9,049 nt of DNA from Lactobacillales bacterium (GTDB lineage: Bacteria > Bacillota > Bacilli > Lactobacillales > Vagococcaceae): NCBI GenBank assembly GCA_015655485.1, contig JAATEZ010000383.1, positions 1 through 9,049 of the forward strand, in the 5' to 3' direction. Position 1 is the stretch's first letter. Each line of letters begins with the position of its first letter. The position numbers and the translations under genes were made by a program. Under the pieces are notes generated by a model, which was given only the letters and a program-made list of their open reading frames with translations, did not search any database and was not told the DNA's origin. Below, in pieces: positions 1 to 6,219 of this stretch.

Positions 1-1
1 A

Positions 2-1144
2 AAGTATTCAGAAAAGTTTGACGATTTTGCCCCGGAACAGTTGAAAGTTTCACAAGACGAGATCCTTGCTGCCTATAACAGCGTGGAGCCGGAAGTGATC
101 GCCGCTTTAAATGGCGCCAAGGAAAATATTATTTCTTATCATGAGCGCCAAAAACAGGAAGCTTTCATAGATTGTGAAAAAGAAGGAGTGATCAGAGGCC
201 AGCTGGTTTTACCATTAGAAAGAGTCGGTGTGTATGTTCCGGGGGGAACGGCTGCTTATCCATCCTCGGTTTTAATGAATGTCCTGCCCGCAAAAATCGC
301 TGGGGTCGGCCAGATCATCATGGTGACCCCGCCTAGTAAGAATGGGATCCCGGCCGTGATTTTAGCGGCTGCCAAAATCGCCGGTGTCGACGAGATCTAT
401 CAAGTCGGCGGAGCACAGGCGATCGGCGCATTAGCCTATGGGACCGCGACGATTCCAAAGGTAGATAAAATCGTAGGACCGGGAAATGTTTATGTGGCAA
501 CAGCAAAAAAACAAGTCTATGGACAAGTAGATATTGATATGATCGCCGGTCCTTCTGAAATTGGGGTGATCGCTGATAAGAGTGCTGATCCGGCTTTCGT
601 CGCAGCAGATCTTTTATCGCAGGCAGAGCACGATGTATTGGCCAGAGCTATTCTGGTCACTGATTCAGAAAAATTAGGGCAGGAAGTGGCTTCTGAAATC
701 GAAAAACAAGTGCAAAGCTTGCCTCGAAAAGATATTGCGGCGCAATCGATCAAAAATTTTGGCCGGATCCTTTTAGCTAAAAATACAAATGAGATGTTTG
801 ATCTGATGAATGCGGTAGCTCCGGAGCACTTAGAGATCCAATTAGCAGACCCGATGAGTTTCTTGCATCAAGTGAAAAACGCAGGTTCGGTTTTTCTGGG
901 CGCCTATGCTTCTGAGCCAGTCGGTGATTATTTCGCCGGGACCAACCATGTTTTGCCAACGAGCGGGACGGCCCGCTTCTATTCGCCCTTAGGCTGGTAT
1001 GATTTCGTCAAGCATACACAATTTACGTATTATACCAAAGCAGCTTTGGCTAAGGAAAAAGAAGCAATCACGATCCTGGCACGCAAAGAGGGCTTGGAGG
1101 CTCATGCCAGAGCCATCGAGATCCGTTTTAAGGAGGAAAATTGA
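2..1144 (+). CDS. hisD: Histidinol dehydrogenase (5'-truncated by window)
   Basis: HisD is a cytosolic zinc enzyme that catalyses the last two steps of histidine synthesis, oxidising L-histidinol through histidinal to histidine with NAD+. The reading frame is open from base 2 and its first residues (KYSEKFD) already fit the family N-terminal region. The true start therefore lies upstream, and the TTG at 41 is an internal Leu codon rather than a start. About 380 residues are visible out of a usual 425-435. Recognisable blocks are VGPGNVYVATAK, the GPSE loop, LSQAEHD (620-631, giving zinc ligands Gln and His), APEHLEI (catalytic Glu-His near 824-829), PVGDYFAGTNHVLPT (zinc ligand Asp near 926) and GLEAHARA (zinc ligand His near 1103). 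All key residues are present, so the enzyme looks functional. The stop codon directly abuts the hisB start. Confidence 0.97.
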   Translation, partial: KYSEKFDDFAPEQLKVSQDEILAAYNSVEPEVIAALNGAKENIISYHERQKQEAFIDCEKEGVIRGQLVLPLERVGVYVPGGTAAYPSSVLMNVLPAKIAGVGQIIMVTPPSKNGIPAVILAAAKIAGVDEIYQVGGAQAIGALAYGTATIPKVDKIVGPGNVYVATAKKQVYGQVDIDMIAGPSEIGVIADKSADPAFVAADLLSQAEHDVLARAILVTDSEKLGQEVASEIEKQVQSLPRKDIAAQSIKNFGRILLAKNTNEMFDLMNAVAPEHLEIQLADPMSFLHQVKNAGSVFLGAYASEPVGDYFAGTNHVLPTSGTARFYSPLGWYDFVKHTQFTYYTKAALAKEKEAITILARKEGLEAHARAIEIRFKEEN

Positions 1145-2356
1145 ATGAGACAGGCACAGCAGACCAGAACAACCGCAGAAACGAAAATCGAATTGAGTTT
1201 AAATTTGGATGAGCAGGAACCGGTGAATATTCATACCGGCGTGGGATTTTTTGATCATATGTTAACTCTGTTAGCCCGCCATGGCCGCTTTTCTTTAGAA
1301 GTAAATGCAGCCGGGGATCTGGATGTGGACAGCCATCACACGGTAGAAGATGTCGGCATCGTTTTAGGTCAATGTCTCAAGACTGCTTTAGGAAATAAGC
1401 AAGGGATCAACCGGTATGGAACGAGCTTTGTGCCGATGGATGAATCCTTGGGAATGGTGTCTTTGGATTTGAGCGGCCGCTCTTATCTTGTATTTGATGC
1501 TGTTTTTGAAAATCCTAAACTTGGTGTTTTTGATACGGAGCTTGCGGAAGAGTTTTTTCAGGCGTTAGCGTTCAATACTCAAATGAATCTCCATTTAAAA
1601 ATACTTTACGGGAAAAATACCCATCATAAAATCGAAGCTTTGTTCAAGGCATGCGGCAGAGCGCTGCGGGAAGCCGTAACGATCAACCCGGAAATCAAAG
1701 GAATCAATTCCACGAAAGGAATGTTGAAGATGATCGTTATCATTGATTACGACACAGGCAACACGAGAAATGTACAAAAGGCACTGGCCTATATTGGTTT
1801 GGAAAGCCAAATATCGGCTGATCCAGAAGTGATAAACCAGGCGCAAGGATTGATTTTACCAGGAGTCGGTGCTTTTCCATTAGCCATGGCCGAATTAAAA
1901 AAGCGTCATTTGGTTGAGGTGCTGCAAGCTGAGGCGGCTGCTGGAAAACCGCTGCTGGGTGTCTGTCTGGGGATGCAGTTATTACTTGAAGGCAGTATGG
2001 AATACGGCTATACTGAGGGCTTAGGACTTATTCCCGGGATTTGTGAAAAGCTGCCGGAAGATGAAGCTTTCCCGGTTCCTCACATGGGATGGAATGAGCT
2101 GATCGTAACGAGCAAAAATCCTTTACTGGATCAGAGTCACGGCAAATATGTTTATTTTGTTCATTCGTATTACGCCTCGTGCGAACCGGAATATATTGAT
2201 GCACTGGCTCAGTACTCACTTAAAGTTCCTGCCTTTATTTCTAAAGGAAATGTCTACGGAGCGCAATTTCATCCGGAAAAAAGCGGAGCAGCCGGCTTAG
2301 CGATTTTACAAAAATTCAAGGAGGTTGTTAAGCATGCGGATCTTACCAGCGATTGA
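1145..2356 (+). CDS. hisBH: Fused imidazoleglycerol-phosphate dehydratase / IGP synthase glutaminase subunit (HisB-HisH)
   Basis: One uninterrupted 403-codon frame covers two enzymes normally made separately. Residues 1-195 are HisB, which dehydrates imidazole glycerol phosphate (IGP) to imidazole acetol phosphate. It has GFFDHML (35-41), the metal motif DSHHTVEDVG (62-71) and the second motif NTHHKIEA (158-165), and it ends in the family's typical STKGML. Residues 196-403 are HisH, the class I glutamine amidotransferase that feeds ammonia to HisF. It has the oxyanion-side PGVGAF, nucleophile Cys in GVCLGMQ (HisH residue 79), and catalytic His181 and Glu183 in QFHPEKSG. Both halves are full length with all catalytic residues, and only one Lys codon (1727-1729) separates them. 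The start ATG follows AGGAGG at 1131-1136 with 8-nt spacing. HisH may also be made alone from ATG 1730. The 3' end overlaps hisA by 23 bases. Whether the fused protein is really made, or the missing stop is a sequence error, cannot be settled here. Confidence 0.93.
   Translation: MRQAQQTRTTAETKIELSLNLDEQEPVNIHTGVGFFDHMLTLLARHGRFSLEVNAAGDLDVDSHHTVEDVGIVLGQCLKTALGNKQGINRYGTSFVPMDESLGMVSLDLSGRSYLVFDAVFENPKLGVFDTELAEEFFQALAFNTQMNLHLKILYGKNTHHKIEALFKACGRALREAVTINPEIKGINSTKGMLKMIVIIDYDTGNTRNVQKALAYIGLESQISADPEVINQAQGLILPGVGAFPLAMAELKKRHLVEVLQAEAAAGKPLLGVCLGMQLLLEGSMEYGYTEGLGLIPGICEKLPEDEAFPVPHMGWNELIVTSKNPLLDQSHGKYVYFVHSYYASCEPEYIDALAQYSLKVPAFISKGNVYGAQFHPEKSGAAGLAILQKFKEVVKHADLTSD
1715..1732 (+). 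promoter_or_regulatory. Internal Shine-Dalgarno and ATG for a possible separate HisH
   Basis: AAAGGA at 1715-1720 lies 9 bases before ATG 1730-1732. That ATG is exactly the start codon expected for a stand-alone HisH (MIVIIDYDTGN). The site suggests that an ancestral two-gene arrangement kept its translation signal, so a free HisH of 208 residues could still be made beside the fused protein. Confidence 0.5.
2318..2336 (+). promoter_or_regulatory. hisA ribosome binding site
   Basis: AAGGAGG (2318-2324) lies inside the hisH 3' end, 9 bases before ATG 2334. This fixes the hisA start at 2334. The in-frame TTG at 2325 touches the Shine-Dalgarno site and cannot be the start. Confidence 0.85.
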
Positions 2357-3056
2357 CCTGAAAAATGGTCGTTGCGTTCGTTTATATCAAGGAGATTTCG
2401 AAAAGGAAACGATCGTCAATGAAGATCCTTTAGCTCAGGCGAAGGATTTTGCCGAACAAGGAGCGACCTCTCTGCATCTGGTCGATCTGGATGGAGCTTT
2501 AGCCGGAAAGGCAGTGAACGCGAATCTGATCGCGGCGATCAAAAATAAAGTTCCAAAGCTGGTCGTTGAAGTCGGCGGCGGCATTCGCACCATGGCACAA
2601 ATAGATGACTATGTTGCGGCCGGGCTGGATCGGATCATCATCGGTTCAGCGGCGTTAAAGAAACCTGACTTGGTTAAAGAAGCAGTGACGAAATATAGTA
2701 AAAAAATCGCGGTAGGCATTGATGCGAAAGCTGGACTAGTCGCCATCAGCGGATGGCTTGATGTGAGTGAAACGGATTATTTGACCTTTGCTAAAGAAAT
2801 GGAAAAAATCGGGGTTCAAACTATTATTTATACAGACATCAGTCGAGACGGCACTTTGCAGGGACCTAATCTGGAACATTATCAAAAGCTGCAGGCCGCT
2901 GTGCAGATGAAGATCATTGCTTCTGGCGGGGTAAGCAGCAAAGAAGATTTAATGAAGCTGTCTGATCTGGGACTATATGGGGCCATTGTGGGAAAAGCTT
3001 ATTATAGCGGGAAAGTAACTATGAAGGAAATACTGGAGGTGGAAACTTTATGTTAG
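2334..3056 (+). CDS. hisA: ProFAR isomerase (phosphoribosylformimino-AICAR-phosphate isomerase)
   Basis: HisA is a cytosolic (beta-alpha)8 barrel that performs the Amadori-type isomerisation of ProFAR to PRFAR, the substrate of the HisH-HisF synthase. The 240-residue protein matches the usual length. Visible landmarks are the opening MRILPAIDL with catalytic Asp8, phosphate-binding GGGIR (81-85), second catalytic Asp130 in GIDAKAG, the TDISRDGT loop (167-174) and a second phosphate loop SGGV (197-200). The half-barrel symmetry is shared with HisF next door. The start at ATG 2334 is supported by a strong Shine-Dalgarno site. The gene overlaps hisH at its 5' end and hisF by 7 bases at its 3' end, consistent with translational coupling. 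Confidence 0.96.
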   Translation: MRILPAIDLKNGRCVRLYQGDFEKETIVNEDPLAQAKDFAEQGATSLHLVDLDGALAGKAVNANLIAAIKNKVPKLVVEVGGGIRTMAQIDDYVAAGLDRIIIGSAALKKPDLVKEAVTKYSKKIAVGIDAKAGLVAISGWLDVSETDYLTFAKEMEKIGVQTIIYTDISRDGTLQGPNLEHYQKLQAAVQMKIIASGGVSSKEDLMKLSDLGLYGAIVGKAYYSGKVTMKEILEVETLC

Positions 3057-3805
3057 CCAAAAGAATCATTCCTTGTTTAGATGTGACCGATGGCAGAGTG
3101 GTCAAGGGGATCAATTTTATTGATTTGACCGATGTCGGCGATCCGGTCGCTGTAGCAAAAGCTTATAATGATCAAGGCGCGGATGAATTAGTTTTTTTGG
3201 ATATCACCGCGACAAGTGATGAAAGAAATACGATGATCGAAGTCGTCGAACGCACGGCGCAAGAAGTTTTTATCCCATTGACAGTCGGCGGAGGTATTCG
3301 TTCGGTAGCCGATATGAAAAAAATGTTACAGGCTGGGGCGGATAAAATTTCACTAAATTCAGCCGCTATTAAAAATCCCGATTTGATCACGGCCGGGGCT
3401 GAAAAATTTGGAAATCAATGTATGGTTGTGGCGATCGATGCCAAACGCAAGGGCGATTCCTGGAACGTCTATGTTCGGGGGGGACGCGACGATACCGGGC
3501 TGGACGCTGTCGAATGGGCCAAGACCGCTGTAGCAAAAGGAGCGGGCGAAATTTTATTGACCAGTATGGATGGCGACGGGACCAAAGATGGTTATGATAT
3601 TGAATTAACAAAGGCGATCAGTGAAGCGGTAGAAGTTCCTGTGATCGCGTCTGGCGGCTGCGGCAATGCCGATCACATCGTTGAAGTTTTTCAAAAAACC
3701 AAAGCCACGGCAGCGTTGGCGGCCAGCATCTTTCACTATGGAGAATTGACCATTCCTGAAGTCAAAAAAACCTTACAAGAAAACGGGGTGCTTGTCAGAT
3801 CATGA
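3050..3805 (+). CDS. hisF: Imidazole glycerol phosphate synthase, cyclase subunit
   Basis: HisF is the (beta-alpha)8-barrel cyclase that uses ammonia channelled from HisH to convert PRFAR to IGP and AICAR, the latter returning to purine synthesis. The 251-residue length is standard. Landmarks are MLAKRIIPCLDV with catalytic Asp11, VKGINF, phosphate site GGGIR (80-84), catalytic Asp130 in AIDAKR, TSMDGDGTKDG (171-181) and SGGCG (201-205). It would pair with the HisH half of the upstream HisB-HisH protein. GGAGG at 3035-3039 sits 10 bases before ATG 3050, and the start overlaps the end of hisA. The stop overlaps the hisI start as ATGA, a typical coupling junction. Confidence 0.97.
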   Translation: MLAKRIIPCLDVTDGRVVKGINFIDLTDVGDPVAVAKAYNDQGADELVFLDITATSDERNTMIEVVERTAQEVFIPLTVGGGIRSVADMKKMLQAGADKISLNSAAIKNPDLITAGAEKFGNQCMVVAIDAKRKGDSWNVYVRGGRDDTGLDAVEWAKTAVAKGAGEILLTSMDGDGTKDGYDIELTKAISEAVEVPVIASGGCGNADHIVEVFQKTKATAALAASIFHYGELTIPEVKKTLQENGVLVRS

Positions 3806-4137
3806 AAGAAATTCAACTGGATTTTTCAAAAGGACTCCTACCAGCGATCATTATTGAAGAAGCAACCAAAGATGTTCTAATGCTGGCATATGTGAATGAA
3901 GAAAGCTATCAAAAAATGTTAACGACCGGTTTTACTTGGTTTTACTCGCGATCGCGTCAAAGTCTCTGGCAAAAAGGTGAAACCAGCGGTCATGTCCAAA
4001 AAGTAAAAAAAATAGTCACGGATTGTGACCAGGATACTTTGCTGATCACGGTCGAACAGACTGGTCCGGCCTGTCACACTGGTGCCCACAGCTGTTTTTT
4101 CAATGAAATACAGGAGGGAGAAAAAAATGCTGAATGA
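3802..4137 (+). CDS. hisI: Phosphoribosyl-AMP cyclohydrolase
   Basis: HisI opens the purine ring of phosphoribosyl-AMP (third pathway step) in the cytosol and needs zinc and magnesium. The 111-residue protein contains only the cyclohydrolase domain, unlike the HisIE fusions of enterobacteria. The signature SRSRQSLWQKGETSGH (49-64) is followed by the metal cluster DCDQD (74-78) and ACHTGAHSC (90-98), giving zinc-ligand cysteines 75, 91 and 98. The start overlaps the hisF stop by four bases, and the last 11 bases overlap hisE. The protein looks complete and active. Confidence 0.96.
   Translation: MKEIQLDFSKGLLPAIIIEEATKDVLMLAYVNEESYQKMLTTGFTWFYSRSRQSLWQKGETSGHVQKVKKIVTDCDQDTLLITVEQTGPACHTGAHSCFFNEIQEGEKNAE
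4112..4129 (+). promoter_or_regulatory. hisE ribosome binding site
   Basis: AGGAGGGAG (4112-4120), inside the end of hisI, lies 6 bases before ATG 4127. It selects that codon over the earlier in-frame ATG at 4082, which has no Shine-Dalgarno site and would add 15 residues not typical of HisE. Confidence 0.8.
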
Positions 4138-4438
4138 CTTATACGCAGAGATCCTGGATCGTAAAAATAACCCTAAAGAAGGTTCCTATACCAACTATTT
4201 ATTTGATAAAGGACTAGATAAGATCCTAAAAAAAGTTGGTGAAGAAGCGGCTGAAGTGATCATCGCCGCCAAAAACAATAACCAAGAACTTATTTACGAA
4301 TCCGCTGATTTGCTTTATCATCTCTTAGTCCTGATGGTTGAAAAGGACATCACTTTAGAAGAATTAAAAACCGAATTGGACACACGTGTCGGCAAGCTCA
4401 GCAAGACCCAGGATCGTAAACAAATCGACAAAATATAG
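4127..4438 (+). CDS. hisE: Phosphoribosyl-ATP pyrophosphohydrolase
   Basis: HisE hydrolyses phosphoribosyl-ATP to phosphoribosyl-AMP plus pyrophosphate, the second pathway step, directly before HisI. It belongs to the all-alpha MazG-like NTP pyrophosphohydrolase superfamily. The 103-residue protein shows the paired acidic metal motifs: KVGEEAAEV (36-44; Glu39, Glu40, Glu43) and ESADLLYHLLVLM (58-70; Glu58, Asp61). The start at 4127 follows a strong Shine-Dalgarno site inside hisI, so the two genes overlap by 11 bases. It is the last gene of the operon and is followed by a strong hairpin terminator about 90 bases downstream. Confidence 0.95.
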   Translation: MLNDLYAEILDRKNNPKEGSYTNYLFDKGLDKILKKVGEEAAEVIIAAKNNNQELIYESADLLYHLLVLMVEKDITLEELKTELDTRVGKLSKTQDRKQIDKI

Positions 4439-4529
4439 AGAATTCATCAAAACAACGATCCATGAAAAAAAGGATTGCTGCTGAAAAGCTTCGCAAGAGT
4501 TGATCTAAAGAGAATAATTATTCGAATCT

Positions 4530-4573
4530 AAGACGGATCCATTAATTGAAAGTGATTAATGGATCCGTCTTTT
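4530..4573 (+). terminator. his operon rho-independent terminator
   Basis: A perfect 17-bp stem pairs 4530-4546 (AAGACGGATCCATTAAT) with 4555-4571, with an 8-base loop. It ends in a short T run (4570-4573). Its position after the last his gene fits a transcription terminator. The stem is unusually long and the T run modest. The first repeat unit begins immediately after it. Confidence 0.85.
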
Positions 4574-4692
4574 CAGTGCCTAGCTTCATGAGACCAGCCT
4601 CATCGGCAAATAGATAAAACTGGCAAAATGAAACAGCCATTTTGCCGGTTTTCCTAATTTGCTCAGGGGCTGAACGGTCTCATTCAGCATTT
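4574..4692. repeat. Repeat unit 1 (119 nt)
   Basis: The outer stem pairs ATGAGACC (4588-4595) with GGTCTCAT (4676-4683), AGCC (4596-4599) with GGCT (4668-4671), and GCAAAT (4606-4611) with ATTTGC (4657-4662). The inner 15-bp stem pairs 4616-4630 with 4638-4652 and has loop AAACAGC. The inner hairpin is followed by TTTTCC-like sequence and could itself act as a weak terminator. Confidence 0.75.
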
Positions 4693-4811
4693 CAGTGTCC
4701 AGCTTCATGAGGCAGGTCTATCGGCAAAAAGACAAATTTCGTATGAATCAACCAGCGATTCATGCTCCATTTGCTATTTTGCTCCAGACCTGACCGCCTC
4801 ATTCAGCATTT
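4693..4811. repeat. Repeat unit 2 (119 nt)
   Basis: The outer stem pairs ATGAGGC (4707-4713) with GCCTCAT (4796-4802) and AGGTCT (4714-4719) with AGACCT (4786-4791). The inner stem pairs GTATGAATC (4741-4749) with GATTCATGC (4757-4765) and has loop AACCAGC, close to the unit 1 loop. The stem bases differ from unit 1 but pairing is kept. Confidence 0.75.
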
Positions 4812-4936
4812 CGGTGTCCAGTTTCATAAGGTAGGCCTTTTCGGCCATAACGCAAGGTAAAATTCACGATGCTGCACATCGCTAAAATTTTTCTTTTTGT
4901 TATGGCTCAAGGTCTGACACACCTCATTTAGCATTT
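4812..4936. repeat. Repeat unit 3 (125 nt, most diverged)
   Basis: The head reads GTGTCCAGTTTCATAAGGT and the tail ACCTCATTTAGCATTT. AGGCCT (4833-4838) pairs with AGGTCT (4910-4915), and GGCCATAAC (4843-4851) pairs with GTTATGGCT (4899-4907). The inner stem is CGATG (4867-4871) with CATCG (4877-4881). Pairing survives although most stem bases have changed. Confidence 0.7.
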
Positions 4937-5147
4937 CAGTATCCAGCTTCATGAGGCAGGTCTATCGGCAAAAAGACAAATTTTCGCAAAGATAAAAATC
5001 ATCTTTGTTCAAATTTCCTACTGCGAGCTTCCATATATTGTTGAAGCTCTCCGATGTCCGTTTTGTCTTTGAAAACTAGCCTCGAAGTAAACTTCGGGAC
5101 GAAAAGGCAATTTACTCAAGGTCCAGTCGAACTCATTCAGCTTTTCT
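4937..5147. repeat. Repeat unit 4 (about 210 nt, expanded)
   Basis: Bases 4942-4983 are identical to 4698-4739 of unit 2 (42 of 42). The interior is about 90 bases longer and adds hairpins: CAAAGAT (4987-4993) with ATCTTTG (5001-5007), GAGCTTC (5025-5031) with GAAGCTC (5043-5049), and CTCGAAG (5081-5087) with CTTCGGG (5092-5098). AAAGACAAA (4972-4980) pairs with TTTGTCTTT (5062-5070). The tail ends CTCATTCAGCTTTTCT, unlike the inner units. Confidence 0.65.
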
Positions 5148-5204
5148 TGCGTAACTTATTATTGTGAGCCAATTATAGGGAAGCAGCAGAAGGAAAGACT
5201 CCCA

Positions 5205-5233
5205 TTGCACAGGAAAGCATTTTGACTTATAAT
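5205..5233 (+). promoter_or_regulatory. Putative sigma-A promoter of the Rpn-type gene
   Basis: A perfect -10 box TATAAT (5228-5233) lies 17 bases after a weaker -35 TTGCAC (5205-5210). Transcription would begin near 5240, leaving only about ten bases before GTG 5251 or about 22 before ATG 5263. No other strong site is seen in 5148-5250. Confidence 0.6.
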
Positions 5234-5250
5234 AAAGCGAAGAAGAATGT

Positions 5251-6159
5251 GTGAATGCCTTTATGTCAGGAAAATTTATTGCGCCGATGAATGATGTTTT
5301 ATTTAAAAAAGTATTTGCTGATCCCAAAAATCAGCTGATCTTGAAACATTTTATTCAGGATATAACAGGATTGAACGTTCAAAAACTAACGATTGAGAAT
5401 CCTTACAATAGTGAAACTTTTTATCGAAATAGGCAGGAAGGCACCTTGCTGCAGACCGAAGTCGATGTGCTGGCCAGACTGGAGGATCAAAGTCAAGTGA
5501 CGATCGAGATGCAGCAGCAGAAACAAAAGTTTTTTTGGGAACGAGTCATTTTTTATGTCACGCAAAGATATGGAGCAGCGTATGGCGGAAAGCTTGCTGC
5601 TTCACTACAAAAAGTGAGGTCTGGAACAAAGTATCGGTCTTTACGTCCAGTATATGGGATCGATCTTTTGAATTTTAGGTTTTTTGAAGATGATTATCCT
5701 TTTCGAACGTTCCATATTTATGATGTGGAACATCAACAATATGGCATAAAGAAGGATACATTAAATTGGAGTTTCTTGGAATTGACGAAAGATTTTTCTA
5801 AGGATCATCCCCAGTTGATCCCCTGGGTTGACTTTTTTTTGAAGGGGAAAGTATCAGAATTGGCACCAGAATATATAAAACAGGCTTGTCAAATAGTTCA
5901 GTATCAGAATTTAGATTGGAGGGAAAGAAAGATGATCGATGCAGCTGAATTAGCACGTGAGGATTATAAGGCAACGATTCTTTATTATGAAGAAGAAGCG
6001 ATGGAAAGAGGGATGAAGAAAGGAATAGAGAAGGGAATAGAACAAGGAAAAGAACAAAGTAAGTTGTTGACGGCGAAAAGAATGTTGGCAGAAGGACTGT
6101 CGGCGGAGTTGGTTCAAAAAGTACTTGGCGTAGATCCAGAGTTTTTAAAACAGCTGTAA
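5251..6159 (+). CDS. Rpn family recombination-promoting nuclease / putative transposase (PD-(D/E)XK)
   Basis: This 302-residue protein belongs to the PD-(D/E)XK nuclease superfamily, Rpn/putative-transposase branch. Better-studied relatives are DNA endonucleases that promote RecA-independent recombination; activity here is inferred. The N-terminus has the family opening PMNDVLFKKVFADP (12-25). The nuclease core shows TEVDVLARLE (69-78, likely metal Asp72) and TIEMQQQ (84-90, Glu86 and Gln88 as the E-x-Q motif), followed by FFWERVIFY. The C-terminus has the charged Gly-repeat helix MERGMKKGIEKGIEQGKE (251-268) and a terminal helix typical of the family. No signal peptide or membrane segment is seen. 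The start is uncertain: GTG 5251 has a weak AGAAG upstream, while ATG 5263 (giving 298 residues) has none. The gene has its own promoter and terminator and is flanked on both sides by copies of the palindromic repeat, which may be linked to its activity. Confidence 0.85.
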   Translation: MNAFMSGKFIAPMNDVLFKKVFADPKNQLILKHFIQDITGLNVQKLTIENPYNSETFYRNRQEGTLLQTEVDVLARLEDQSQVTIEMQQQKQKFFWERVIFYVTQRYGAAYGGKLAASLQKVRSGTKYRSLRPVYGIDLLNFRFFEDDYPFRTFHIYDVEHQQYGIKKDTLNWSFLELTKDFSKDHPQLIPWVDFFLKGKVSELAPEYIKQACQIVQYQNLDWRERKMIDAAELAREDYKATILYYEEEAMERGMKKGIEKGIEQGKEQSKLLTAKRMLAEGLSAELVQKVLGVDPEFLKQL

Positions 6160-6188
6160 AGACAAACTTTTTTTAATGTTTTATAGAG

Positions 6189-6218
6189 AAAAAAGTGATC
6201 ATCCTTGGTCACTTTTTT
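6189..6218 (+). terminator. Rho-independent terminator after the Rpn-type gene
   Basis: AAAAAAGTGATCA (6189-6201) pairs with TGGTCACTTTTTT (6206-6218) through 13 bp with one G-U wobble and loop TCCT. The T run follows the GC-containing core. It lies 30 bases after the stop codon. It occupies the place of the inner hairpin of the repeat whose tail follows directly. Confidence 0.85.
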
Positions 6219-6219
6219 G

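Larger units (their letters stand above)
4574..5147. repeat. Tandem array of four palindromic repeat units
   Basis: The his-to-Rpn interval (4439-5250) holds no supported gene. Most of it is this array. Units start with CAGTGTCCAGCTTCATGAG or a near variant, and end with CTCATTCAGCATTT or a near variant, following each other without spacers. Head and tail of each unit are reverse complements, so each unit can fold into one long hairpin with a unit-specific inner stem. The outer frame is conserved while the inner sequence differs. I do not recognise a named family. Possibilities are a non-autonomous palindromic element or a structured RNA. Confidence 0.8.

Noticed and set aside
41..1144. hisD starting at TTG 41
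   Set aside because: The frame is open further upstream and encodes HisD-like residues (KYSEKFD), so the gene is cut by the window edge rather than starting at 41.
4082..4126. Longer hisE starting at ATG 4082
   Set aside because: It would add 15 residues not typical of HisE and has no ribosome binding site, whereas ATG 4127 has AGGAGGGAG 6 bases upstream.
4462..4503. Tiny plus-strand ORF MKKRIAAEKLRKS after hisE
   Set aside because: Only 13 codons, with no Shine-Dalgarno site, lying between hisE and its terminator. Chance is more likely.
4999..5115. Minus-strand open stretch of 38 codons ending KDKTDIGELQQYMEARSRKF
   Set aside because: It looks coding-like, but it has no start codon or ribosome binding site, is closed by stops at both ends, and lies within the hairpins of unit 4. 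At most it is a gene remnant captured by the repeat.
4574..5147. Repeat block as a CRISPR array
   Set aside because: The units are 119-210 bases long, each palindromic throughout, directly adjacent without unique spacers, and no cas genes are present.
4574..5147. Repeat block as integron attC sites
   Set aside because: Imperfect palindromes with variable centres resemble attC, but the GTTRRRY/RYYYAAC core boxes are not seen, no cassette genes lie between units and no tyrosine integrase is present.
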